Origin: JAKPAM01 sp047601745
GTDB lineage: Bacteria > Pseudomonadota > Gammaproteobacteria > Burkholderiales > Burkholderiaceae_E
DNA length: 64,000 nucleotides
Assembly: GCA_047601745.1 (NCBI GenBank)
Contig: JASGIS010000001.1
Location: 3,224,001-3,288,000 of the forward strand
Reading direction: 5' to 3'
The position numbers and the translations under genes are program-made. This document shows positions 1 through 7,697 of the stretch, piece by piece. The notes under the pieces were generated by a model that saw nothing but the letters and a program-made list of their open reading frames with translations, did no database searches and was not told the DNA's origin. Within the stretch, counting starts at the first letter, position 1. Every line of letters starts with the position of its first letter.

Positions 1-36
1 CGGATGCTCGAGGAGTCGATGTCGCTGTTCCCTTGA
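1..36 (+). CDS. 3' end of an unidentified gene (partial)
   Basis: An open frame enters from the left edge and ends in TGA at 34-36, giving eleven residues ending EESMSLFP. It would converge on the amidase gene, which ends at 143. Eleven residues are too few to identify a family, and the frame may be chance. Between the two stops lies a short hairpin (arms 54-61 and 68-75) without a T-run. Confidence 0.25.
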   Translation, partial: RMLEESMSLFP

Positions 37-142
37 CGGTTGGCTCGGGCCGGTCCGTGGCGGTGTGGCCACGGAGCCCGATGGTGCGCGTCCCGGCAGG
101 GCGTGTCCCGGCGGTGCGCGCGCCGCCGGATCCTTACCGCGC

Positions 143-1534
143 TTAGTGCGGCTCGGGCCAGGCGGCCTGCGGGCCGCGCGCCTGTTCGTAGAAGTAGGAC
201 ATTTGCAGCACGCCCAGGTCGTCGAAGCGGCGCCCGATGATCTGCAGCCCGATCGGCAGGCCGGACGCCGACTGGCCGCAACGGATGGCCGCCGCCGGTT
301 GACCCGACTGGTTGAACAGCGAGGTGAAATACGCGTCCCGCCCCGGATGCGCCAGATCGCTGCGAATGGCGTCGGCGGCGAACGGCAGCATCGGCGAGAC
401 CGGCGCGAGCACGAAGTCGAAAGGCCGGGTGGCCGCCGCGGTCGCACCGCCCAGCGCCTGCATGCGCGTGAACGCGCGAAATACGTCCTCGGGCCCCAGG
501 CCGTCGGCCGCCCGCGCGGTGGCGTGGACGAAAGCCGCGGCGCGGGCCGCGCGCTCGGCCGGCATCGACGCCAGTTCGACGCGGCAGCGCATGCTGAAGA
601 AGTGGCGCAGGCCCAGCCGCATCTCGTCGTTGGTCCAGTCGCGAAGCGGCTCGACGATGGCGCCCGCCGCCTCGAAGACGCGCGCCGCCGCCTGCACGGC
701 CGCCAGCACCTCGGCATCGATCGACCAGGGCTGGCCTGCCGCCTCGGTCCACAGGCCGATGCGCAGGCCGCGCACGCTGCGTTCGAGCTGCTGCCAGGCG
801 ATGTCCTGCGGCGGCAGGCTCAGGTAGTCGCGCGCGTCGGGGCGCGACACCACCTGCATCAGCAGCGCCGCGTCGGCGACGGTGCGGGTCATCGGACCGA
901 TCACGCGCGCCGGCGCCGGCGGGTCGACCGGAATGCGGCCCTGGCTGGGCTTGAGCCCGAACACGCCGCAGAAGTTGGCCGGGATGCGTACCGAACCGCC
1001 GATGTCCGTGCCCATATGAAGCGGCCCGTAGCCGGCCGCCGCGGCGGCGCCGGCCCCCGAACTGGAGCCGCCGGGGTTCAGCGCGGTGTTCCACGGGTTG
1101 CGCGTCAGCGCGTGGAAGCTGGACGGCGCCGCGCCGAGCAGGCCGAAGTCCGGCATCGTCGTCTTGGTGACGATCACGGCGCCGGCCTCGCGCACGCGCG
1201 CCGCAGCCGGCGCGTCGTGCTCGGCGGGCCTGAGTTCGGTGCTCGCGGTGCCCAGCGGCACCGGCGTGCCGCGCGTGGCGATGTTCTCCTTCAGCGTGAT
1301 CGGCACGCCGTCCAGATCGCCCTGCGGCTTGCCGCGCGCCCAGCGGCGCTCGGATGCGGCAGCCGCGTCCAGCGCGGCCTCGGCGTCCAGCCCATAAGTG
1401 GCATGGATCCGGGGCTCCCATGCGTCGATGCGCGCGAGCATGGCGCGCACGACCTCGACCGGCGACAGATCGCGCGTGCGGTAGCACGCGAGCAGCTCGG
1501 TGGCGGGAAGCTCGAACAGGCGTGAAACGGACAT
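143..1534 (-). CDS. Amidase (amidase-signature family)
   Basis: This 463-residue protein belongs to the amidase-signature (AS) hydrolases, cytoplasmic enzymes that cleave carboxamides to acid and ammonia. The family's Ser-cisSer-Lys triad is visible: Lys82 in TLKEN, a Ser-rich GGSSSG at 155-160 and Ser181 in DIGGSVR. The length is normal for the family. I start at ATG 1534 because AAGGAA lies just upstream and homology begins there; the frame is open further upstream through the conserved 73-nt leader (1561-1633). It is the last gene of the hydantoinase operon but is separated from the carbamoylase stop by 216 bp that hold that leader, so it probably has its own control. The neighbours suggest hydrolysis of an amide released from a cyclic imide or hydantoin; the substrate is inference. 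Confidence 0.9.
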   Translation of the reverse strand: MSVSRLFELPATELLACYRTRDLSPVEVVRAMLARIDAWEPRIHATYGLDAEAALDAAAASERRWARGKPQGDLDGVPITLKENIATRGTPVPLGTASTELRPAEHDAPAAARVREAGAVIVTKTTMPDFGLLGAAPSSFHALTRNPWNTALNPGGSSSGAGAAAAAGYGPLHMGTDIGGSVRIPANFCGVFGLKPSQGRIPVDPPAPARVIGPMTRTVADAALLMQVVSRPDARDYLSLPPQDIAWQQLERSVRGLRIGLWTEAAGQPWSIDAEVLAAVQAAARVFEAAGAIVEPLRDWTNDEMRLGLRHFFSMRCRVELASMPAERAARAAAFVHATARAADGLGPEDVFRAFTRMQALGGATAAATRPFDFVLAPVSPMLPFAADAIRSDLAHPGRDAYFTSLFNQSGQPAAAIRCGQSASGLPIGLQIIGRRFDDLGVLQMSYFYEQARGPQAAWPEPH

Positions 1535-1560
1535 CGGCGTTCCTTGGCGGGAGTCTCCTG

Positions 1561-1633
1561 ACGTCCAGGATATCGGCTGCCCGGCGCGCGGCTCGTCTGT
1601 TTGCGACGCCGTCGAGGTAGGAATCGGACACGC
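1561..1633 (-). ncRNA. Candidate structured mRNA leader, copy A
   Basis: A 73-nt segment lying in sense orientation 26 nt before the amidase start. It matches 54788-54860 (plus strand) at 68 of 73 positions without a gap. Read on the coding strand, GTGTCC near the 5' end can pair with GGACGT at the 3' end. CCTCG can pair with CCGGG except for one C-C mismatch. CGTC-GCAAACA-GACG forms an apical hairpin. The unpaired strands GATTCCTA and CAGNCGATAT are conserved between copies. A stem, conserved internal loop and capped second stem just before a ribosome binding site is the layout of a riboswitch-like leader. I cannot assign it to a known class. Confidence 0.55.
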
Positions 1634-1750
1634 ACCGCCGGACGGGCCGCGGGTCGATCGCGAGGCGAGCACGGCGACCGGACACGCATCGTCGAAAATC
1701 GCGTCGCGGCCGCGTTCGGCGGGGAGGCGAAGCGCGTTGCCGTGCGGGCG

Positions 1751-2716
1751 TCAGCAGGTATCGGCCGGAACGTCGAGGTCGCCCAGCGGCGCCCCCACGC
1801 CGGTGCGATCGACGATCAGGCCGTAGTGTTCGGTGCGGCGATGCCTGGCGAAATCGAAGACGCCCTGCCGATAGGCGTCGCCGCGGGCGAGGTCCGCATT
1901 GACGAAGAGGACCTCGTCGCCATCGCTTTGCGACTGCGCGACGATCTCGCCGGTGGGGCTGACGATCGCGGAGCCGCCGAGCAGATGGAAGCCGTCTTCC
2001 GAGCCCGCCTTGGCGGCCGCCGCCACCCAGGCCGCGTTCTGGTAAGCGCCGGCCTGCAGCGACAGCAGGTGCTGCATCATCGCGAGGTGCGGCGGCTCGG
2101 TCCAGCGCTCGTTCCACGTCGAGGTGTTGTAGCCGAGCGCGACGATCTCCGCACCCTGCAGGCCCATCACGCGAAAGGTCTCCGGCCAGCGGCGGTCGTT
2201 GCACAGCGCCATGCCGATCCGGGTGCCCTGCGTGCTCCACACCTTGAAGCCCTGGTCGCCGACGGCGAAGAACTTCTTCTCGTAGTTGCGGATGCCGGCT
2301 TCGGGATTTTCCTTGTCGTATCCGGGCAGGTGGATCTTTCGATAGCGTCCGCGGACGGTGCCGGTGGCATCGACCAGGGCCGAGCTGTTGAAGCGCCGGC
2401 CGTCCGGCGCGAGTTCGGCATAGCCGAGATAGAAACCCATGCCCCGTTCGCGAGCCAGGTCGAACAGCGGCTGCGTTTGCGGGCCGGGCAGCGAGGCTTC
2501 GAAGAAGCGCGCGACGGCTTCGCGCTCGTCGATCCAGTAGCGTGGGAAGAAGGTCGTGAGCGCCAGTTCCGGGAACACGACGAAGCGCGCGCCGCGGCCG
2601 GCCGCCTCGCGAAAGAGTTCGCACAGCCGGCGCACGACGGCCGGACGGCTTTCTTCGAGGCCGACCGGGCCCATCTGCGCGACCGCCAGGCCGAAAGGAC
2701 GTCGGATGTCACTCAT
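1751..2716 (-). CDS. N-carbamoyl-D-amino-acid hydrolase (nitrilase superfamily)
   Basis: This enzyme hydrolyses an N-carbamoyl amino acid to the amino acid, CO2 and ammonia, the second step after hydantoinase. At 321 residues it is close to the Agrobacterium D-carbamoylase length. The catalytic Glu-Lys-Cys triad is visible: Glu50 in FPELALT, Lys127 in RKIHLPG and Cys172 in the diagnostic CNDRRWPE. The motifs GYAELAPDG, LGYNT and HYGLI also fit the D-carbamoylase branch. It follows the hydantoinase gene after 55 bp, and its ATG lies inside the first unit of a 25-bp tandem repeat (2713-2775). Co-location with a D-hydantoinase and an amino-acid/hydantoin racemase makes the assignment firm; the natural substrate is unknown. 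Confidence 0.92.
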   Translation of the reverse strand: MSDIRRPFGLAVAQMGPVGLEESRPAVVRRLCELFREAAGRGARFVVFPELALTTFFPRYWIDEREAVARFFEASLPGPQTQPLFDLARERGMGFYLGYAELAPDGRRFNSSALVDATGTVRGRYRKIHLPGYDKENPEAGIRNYEKKFFAVGDQGFKVWSTQGTRIGMALCNDRRWPETFRVMGLQGAEIVALGYNTSTWNERWTEPPHLAMMQHLLSLQAGAYQNAAWVAAAAKAGSEDGFHLLGGSAIVSPTGEIVAQSQSDGDEVLFVNADLARGDAYRQGVFDFARHRRTEHYGLIVDRTGVGAPLGDLDVPADTC

Positions 2717-2775
2717 GGTGGTCGAACCGAATGTTACTCATAGTAGTCAAACCGAGTGTTACTCATAGTAGTCAA
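2713..2775. repeat. 25-bp tandem repeat, about 2.5 units
   Basis: Units begin at 2713, 2738 and 2763. Each opens with CTCATRGTRGTC and the two full units end in GTTA. The array fills the gap between hydantoinase and carbamoylase. It covers the carbamoylase start codon and reaches the hydantoinase stop codon, so a change in unit number would alter the spacing between the two cistrons. Confidence 0.85.
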
Positions 2776-4322
2776 TCACGCTTCCAGTGAGGGGTCTTGA
2801 TCAGGGCCGCGAGAAACGAGCCGCCGGTATCGGCGGCCGATGCGGTGGTCGATGCGGCCGATGCGGCCGAGCGCGAGCGCACCGGATCCGGCGTGCCGCA
2901 GGGCAGGAATTCGCCCGAGCCGGCCTCGGCGAGCAGCTCGCCGCCGTCGACGACGACGCGTCCGCGGCTCACGACCGTCGTCGGCCAGCCGCGCAGGGTT
3001 CGGCCCTCGTACGGCGTATAACCGACGCGGTCGTGCAGCAGCGTGCTGGTGATCGTGGTTTCCTTCGCCGGGTCCCAGATCGCCAGGTCCGCGTCGGCGC
3101 CGACGGCGATGTCGCCCTTGCGCGGTGCGAGGCCGTACATCCGCGCATGATTGGTCGCGGTCAGCGCCACGAACTGCTCGATCGTCAGGCGGCCCCGCAG
3201 CACGCCTTCGGAAAAGAGCAGCGGCAGGCGCAGTTCGAGGCCCGGCACGCCGTTGGCCATGTCCTTGAACGTGGTCTGGTCGCCCTTGGGCAGCTTGCCG
3301 GTCTCGTCGAAGCGATAAGGGGCGTGGTCCGACGAATAGACGGCGAGCGTGCCGTCGAGCAGGCCGCGCCACACTGCCTCCTGCGACGCACCGTCGCGCG
3401 GCGGCGGCGAACAGCAGAACTTCGCGCCTTCCAGGCCGGGCCGGTCGATGTCCGCCGCGGTGAGGAACAGGTATTGCGGACAGGTTTCGGCGTGGATGCT
3501 CGCGCCGAGCAGCCGCGCCGAGCGCAGCAGCCGCACGGTTTCGGCGCCGGACACGTGCACGATCAGCACCGGCACGTCGATCAGCCGCGACAGCGCGATC
3601 GCGCGATTCGTCGCCTCGCTCTCGGCAAGCGGATCATGCGCGACCGCGTGGAACCTGGGGGCGACGTGGCCGCGCTCGAGCAGCCGGCGCGCGACCCAGC
3701 GGATCATGTCGTCGTTCTCCGCGTGGATCATCACCAGCGCCCCTTCGCGGTCGGCCACCTCCATGACATCGAGGAGCTGGCCGTCGTCGAGGCGCAGGCG
3801 ATCGTAGGTCATGTAGACCTTCAGCGAGGTGATGCCGCTCCGGATCGCCCGGGGCAGGTCCTCGCTAAGCGTCTGCGCGTCGGGATTCGCCAGGATCAGA
3901 TGGAACGCGTAATCGATCACGGCCTTTTCGCGGGCGCGGCGGGCGTAGTCGTCGAGCACGGCGGGCAGGCGATCGTCGCGGTGCTGCGCGGCGAACGGGA
4001 TGATCGTGGTCGTGCCGCCGAATGCGGCCGAGACGGTCGCCGAGTAGAAGTCGTCCGCGCACATCCTGCCCATGCCGGAAAGCTGCTCGACATGGCAATG
4101 GCTGTCTATGCCGCCGGGCAGGACCCAGCGGTCCGTGGCGTCGATGTCGCGGGTGCCGGCCGGCAGGCGCGGGGCGATGGTGTCGATGCGCCCGCCGCGT
4201 ACGCCGATGTCGGCGAAGAACGTGCTGCCGGAAGTGGACAGGCGTCCCCCGCGGATCGTCAGATCGAAGGGCGAGGCCGGTACCGTGTCACCGCCGAGGC
4301 TGGCGTTGGGGTCCGTGGTCAT
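2772..4322 (-). CDS. D-hydantoinase / dihydropyrimidinase family cyclic amidohydrolase
   Basis: A 516-residue binuclear-metal amidohydrolase that opens hydantoin, dihydropyrimidine or similar cyclic amide rings to the N-carbamoyl acid. All expected ligands are seen: His75 and His77 in GIDSHCH, carboxylated-lysine candidate Lys168 in SLKVY, His200 in MIHAEN, His256 in VHVSG and Asp332 in SSDHAPY. The protein is longer than usual (about 460-485) because of an Ala/Ser-rich C-terminal tail. The ATG at 4322 was chosen because the frame upstream is non-homologous and the SDR stop lies 20 bp away. The direct partner is the downstream carbamoylase; the racemase at 15143 would let both enantiomers enter. 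Confidence 0.93.
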   Translation of the reverse strand: MTTDPNASLGGDTVPASPFDLTIRGGRLSTSGSTFFADIGVRGGRIDTIAPRLPAGTRDIDATDRWVLPGGIDSHCHVEQLSGMGRMCADDFYSATVSAAFGGTTTIIPFAAQHRDDRLPAVLDDYARRAREKAVIDYAFHLILANPDAQTLSEDLPRAIRSGITSLKVYMTYDRLRLDDGQLLDVMEVADREGALVMIHAENDDMIRWVARRLLERGHVAPRFHAVAHDPLAESEATNRAIALSRLIDVPVLIVHVSGAETVRLLRSARLLGASIHAETCPQYLFLTAADIDRPGLEGAKFCCSPPPRDGASQEAVWRGLLDGTLAVYSSDHAPYRFDETGKLPKGDQTTFKDMANGVPGLELRLPLLFSEGVLRGRLTIEQFVALTATNHARMYGLAPRKGDIAVGADADLAIWDPAKETTITSTLLHDRVGYTPYEGRTLRGWPTTVVSRGRVVVDGGELLAEAGSGEFLPCGTPDPVRSRSAASAASTTASAADTGGSFLAALIKTPHWKRD

Positions 4323-4342
4323 GCGTCGTGCTCCGTGGCGGA

Positions 4343-5122
4343 TCAGAACGTTCCCGGATAGGCGCCGCCGTCGAGCAGCCAGTTCTGTCCGGTGATGTAG
4401 CCCGCGTGGGCGCTGCACAGGAACGCGCAGGCCGCGCCGAATTCGGCCGGATCGCCGAAGCGGCCCGCAGGGTTCTTCGCGCGGCGTTCGGCGAGGACCT
4501 CGTCGATCGACTGGCCATTGTTCTCGGCCCACTGGCGGGCGGTTTCCAGCAGCCGATCGGTCTCGAACGGTCCCGGCAGCAGGTTGTTGACGGTGACGTT
4601 CCTCGCGACGGTCGTGCGGGCGATGCCGGCCACGAAACCCGTGAGGCCCGAGCGCGCGCCGTTGGACAGGCCGAGGATGTCGATCGGCGCCTTCACGGCA
4701 CCGGAGGTGATGTTGACGATGCGCCCGAAGCCGCGCGCCATCATGCCGTCGACGGTGGCCTTGATCAGTTCGATCGGAGCGAGCATGTTGGCGTCGAGGG
4801 CGGCGAGCCAGTCGTCGCGCGTCCATTGCCGGAAGTCCCCCGGCTTGGGGCCGCCGGCGTTGTTGACGAGAATGTCCGGCTGCGGGCAGGCGGCGAGCGC
4901 CTTCGCGCGTCCCTCGGCGGTCGATACGTCGGCCGCGACGGTAATGACGCGCACGCCGTAGGCGTCGCGCAGGCGCCGTGCCGCGTCTTCGAGCGCCGGC
5001 GCGTGACGGGCGAGCAGCGTGAGGTGCACGCCTTCGCGGGCGAGCGCCTCGGCGCACGCGTAGCCCAGTCCCTTGCTGGATGCGCAGACCAGCGCCTGCC
5101 TGTCCTTGATGCCGAGATCCAT
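4343..5122 (-). CDS. SDR-family protein lacking the Tyr-Lys catalytic pair
   Basis: A 259-residue Rossmann-fold protein of the short-chain dehydrogenase/reductase family, normally NAD(P)-dependent oxidoreductases. The cofactor region (ASSKGLG, 14-20), NNAG (87-90) and catalytic Ser140 (NITSG) are present, and the C terminus LLDGGAYPG is typical of FabG-like members. However, the YxxxK signature is replaced: the aligned stretch reads LSNGARSG, placing Ser153 and Arg157 where Tyr and Lys should be. Family members with this SNGAR stretch exist, so it is probably not an error, but normal hydride-transfer chemistry is doubtful. It lies in the hydantoinase operon, 20 bp before the hydantoinase gene. 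Confidence 0.85.
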   Translation of the reverse strand: MDLGIKDRQALVCASSKGLGYACAEALAREGVHLTLLARHAPALEDAARRLRDAYGVRVITVAADVSTAEGRAKALAACPQPDILVNNAGGPKPGDFRQWTRDDWLAALDANMLAPIELIKATVDGMMARGFGRIVNITSGAVKAPIDILGLSNGARSGLTGFVAGIARTTVARNVTVNNLLPGPFETDRLLETARQWAENNGQSIDEVLAERRAKNPAGRFGDPAEFGAACAFLCSAHAGYITGQNWLLDGGAYPGTF

Positions 5123-5160
5123 CGGTCTTTTCTCCGGTTGAGGTGGCTGTCGACGCGGGA

Positions 5161-6618
5161 CTACTTCACCGGGGCGGCCGCGGCGCGCCCGACGGAAGCG
5201 TTTTCGTAAGCGCTGCGAGGCTTGAGGATCGCCTGCGGCACCGCGTACTCGTCCAGCGACTGCCAGTAGCGTTCGACGTCGCCGGTGAACAAGCCGCTGC
5301 CCAGGCCGGCGACGAGTTTCGGGATGGCCGTCGTCATCGCATTGATCGACGAACCCGATGGGCCGAAACTCATCGTCGATGCGATCGAGAACAGGTGGAT
5401 GTTGCGGATCCACGGCGTGCGGCCCGCCGTGCGCTCGGCGAACGAGTAGTCCGCATTCAGGTACGGGAACGGTGCCAGGCGCTCATTGACCTCGTCGGCC
5501 GGCGGCACGTAGCGATCCTGCCAGCGTGCGATGTTGTCCGCGAAGCGGGCGAGTTCGGGCCGCAACGAGAAATCCACCTCGACGCCGATGCCGCTGATGA
5601 CGAAGTCCGTGGAAACCGGGCCCGCCGTGGTCTCGATGACGGCCTTTCCGTCCGCCATGTGCGCGCCGGTCACGCCGGCTCCGCTGACGATCTCGAAGTT
5701 CGCGTGCACCATGCAGCGGTCATAAGTCTGCTGCGTGAAACCCTCGCGCAGCCCCAGGATGCGGTTCATGAACTTCCAGCGCCAGGCATCGGAAAGATCC
5801 GAGAAATGGCGCAGGAAGCCGCGGAAGGTCAGCCATCGATACGGCTGGATCACCTGCGGTTCGAGGCGGCGGCACAGCAGGCGCACGCGTCCGGCGCCGG
5901 ATTCCAGCGCCCAGGCGGCGTTGTCGAAGGCCGAGGCGCCGGCGCCGATGACGAGGACGTCCTTGCCTGCGAGCGCGGCGAAGTCGATCGGGTCGGCCGC
6001 ACGGGCGCGGAAAGCCTGGGGCAATGCCTCCACGCCGGCCGGGTAGCCCCACCGCCCCATGCTCTCCTGGCCGGTGGCGAGCACGACCTTGCGGGCGTGG
6101 ACGGTGTGCTGTCTGCCGTGTTCGACCAGCGTCGCGAGAATCAGATCGTCCGCGGCAGGCTGCAGGTCCACGAGCCGGGTGCCGTTGCGGACCTCGACGC
6201 CGCTGACTTTCCGGACCCACAGCAGATACTCGGCCCACAGTTCCCTGGGCAGCGCATCGAGTTCTTCCCAGGCCCGCGCGCCGAACCGGGCCTCGTACCA
6301 GGACTGGCAGGTCAGGCTGGGCACGTCCAGGTCCGGGCCGGTGTAGTCCTTCGGATTGCGCAGCGTGTGCATGCGCGCATAGGTCAACCACGGGCCTTCC
6401 CTGCCGTACTCGGCTTCGTCGATCACCATGACGTTGTCGATCATCGAGCGGCGCAGCCCGATGGCCGTGGCCAGGCCCGATTGGCCGCCGCCGACGATCA
6501 GCACGTCGAGCGCCGCGCTACCGTCCGGAGCCTGGTGCGGCAGACTCCAGCGCATGCCCGGATGCGAGATGCGGCGCAGGTCGCTGCGGGCCAGTGTTTC
6601 GAGTTCTTCGAGAGTCAA
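5161..6618 (-). CDS. Flavin-containing monooxygenase-like FAD/NAD(P) oxidoreductase
   Basis: A 485-residue two-dinucleotide-domain flavoprotein. The FAD site GGGQSGLA is at 43-50 and the second (NADPH) site GAGASAF at 225-231, with ATGQ between them, as in FMO and Baeyer-Villiger-like monooxygenases. No membrane segment is evident. It probably inserts oxygen into, or oxidises, an N-, S- or keto-containing intermediate of the pathway. It lies in the hydantoinase operon between the NAD-epimerase (92 bp upstream) and the SDR (38 bp downstream). A reductase or dehydrogenase function cannot be excluded from sequence alone. Confidence 0.85.
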   Translation of the reverse strand: MTLEELETLARSDLRRISHPGMRWSLPHQAPDGSAALDVLIVGGGQSGLATAIGLRRSMIDNVMVIDEAEYGREGPWLTYARMHTLRNPKDYTGPDLDVPSLTCQSWYEARFGARAWEELDALPRELWAEYLLWVRKVSGVEVRNGTRLVDLQPAADDLILATLVEHGRQHTVHARKVVLATGQESMGRWGYPAGVEALPQAFRARAADPIDFAALAGKDVLVIGAGASAFDNAAWALESGAGRVRLLCRRLEPQVIQPYRWLTFRGFLRHFSDLSDAWRWKFMNRILGLREGFTQQTYDRCMVHANFEIVSGAGVTGAHMADGKAVIETTAGPVSTDFVISGIGVEVDFSLRPELARFADNIARWQDRYVPPADEVNERLAPFPYLNADYSFAERTAGRTPWIRNIHLFSIASTMSFGPSGSSINAMTTAIPKLVAGLGSGLFTGDVERYWQSLDEYAVPQAILKPRSAYENASVGRAAAAPVK

Positions 6619-6710
6619 CGCAGATTCCTAAGAAATGAGTGCTGTCACGTTGCCGAGGCCCGAACCGCCTGCGGGGATGGCGGCCTGCTCGTGATTCGAT
6701 CGCGCGCCGG

Positions 6711-7697
6711 TCATGACGAGGTCCCCGTCGTGGCGGCCAGCAGCCAGGCATGGAGATCCCGTACCGATTCCTCGAGGCCGTAGCTCGCGCGCCAGCCCAG
6801 GTCTTTCGCGAACCGGCTGGTGTCGAGCACGTCGCGGTCGCTGTCGGCATGCAGATCGACCGAGGCGGTCTCGCCGTCATCGGCCAGCCGGCATTGCCAT
6901 CCGTCGTGGTACCGGGCCAGCGCCTGCCCCCAGGCCAGCGCCGTCCAGCACTGTCCCGAGGAAACCAGGTACAGGTCGTGGGGTAAGGGGCCGGCGCAGG
7001 TGAGGACGCGAAACACAGCTTCGGCGACATCGCGCGAATAGACCCAGTCGCGCAAACCCGGACGGCTCAGCGTGGCCGGCGTACCGTTTTCCAGCAGCGA
7101 CAGCATCTGGCGCTGCGCGCTGAGCGTGTCGCGCACGCCGTTGGCCTGCTCCCACGGACCGAAGGCGGCGCTCAGCCTCAGGTTGATGAATTCGAATCCC
7201 CAGAGACCGGCGAGCCTGCGGCCGATCTGCTCGGAAGCGAGCTTGGTGATGCCGTACAGCGACACGGGCTCGCAAGGGGTCGATTCGGTGAGCGGCGCGC
7301 CGGCATGCATCCGGCGGCCGAACGCCGCCACCGAACTCAGGTTGACGATGCGCGGAACCCTCGCGTCCCGTGCCGCCTGCAGCACGGGGATCAGCGCGTC
7401 CAGGTTCACGGCGAGGATCGAGGCCGGGTCCAGCGCTTCGCGGCGCTGCCCGGCCGTGATCGCCGCGCCGAGCACGATGCGCCGGACGTCGCCGTCGATG
7501 GCGGCGCGCACGACGTCCGCTTGGGCGACATCGCCCCGCACGATCTGCAAGGCGCCCGGAAGATCGGCGAAGACGCGCCGGGCCGCCGCGGGGATCTCGG
7601 CGCGGTCGAGAACGCGGACGTTCTGCCCATGGCGCAGCAGCCGTTCCACCACGTTCAGGCCGATGAAACCCGCACCGCCGATCACGAGCGTCGTCAT
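6711..7697 (-). CDS. NAD-dependent epimerase/dehydratase family protein
   Basis: A 328-residue extended SDR. GGAGFIG (7-13) forms the NAD(P) site, and Tyr148/Lys152 in YGITK is the active-site pair, so unlike the neighbouring SDR this one should be catalytically competent. The ATG at 7697 overlaps the TGA of the upstream ABC ATPase gene (ATGA), so the two are translationally coupled. Extended SDRs act on nucleotide sugars, hydroxysteroids or small alcohols; the catabolic setting favours a small-molecule dehydrogenase or epimerase role, which is inference. Confidence 0.85.
   Translation of the reverse strand: MTTLVIGGAGFIGLNVVERLLRHGQNVRVLDRAEIPAAARRVFADLPGALQIVRGDVAQADVVRAAIDGDVRRIVLGAAITAGQRREALDPASILAVNLDALIPVLQAARDARVPRIVNLSSVAAFGRRMHAGAPLTESTPCEPVSLYGITKLASEQIGRRLAGLWGFEFINLRLSAAFGPWEQANGVRDTLSAQRQMLSLLENGTPATLSRPGLRDWVYSRDVAEAVFRVLTCAGPLPHDLYLVSSGQCWTALAWGQALARYHDGWQCRLADDGETASVDLHADSDRDVLDTSRFAKDLGWRASYGLEESVRDLHAWLLAATTGTSS

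Noticed and set aside
54..75. Hairpin TCCGTGGC-N6-GCCACGGA near the window start as a terminator
   Set aside because: No T-run follows on either strand and the flanking genes are poorly defined, so termination cannot be supported.
65..1525. Long plus-strand ORF of 486 residues opposite the amidase
   Set aside because: It is a GC-driven antisense shadow of the amidase, rich in Arg/Ala/Gly, without recognisable domains.
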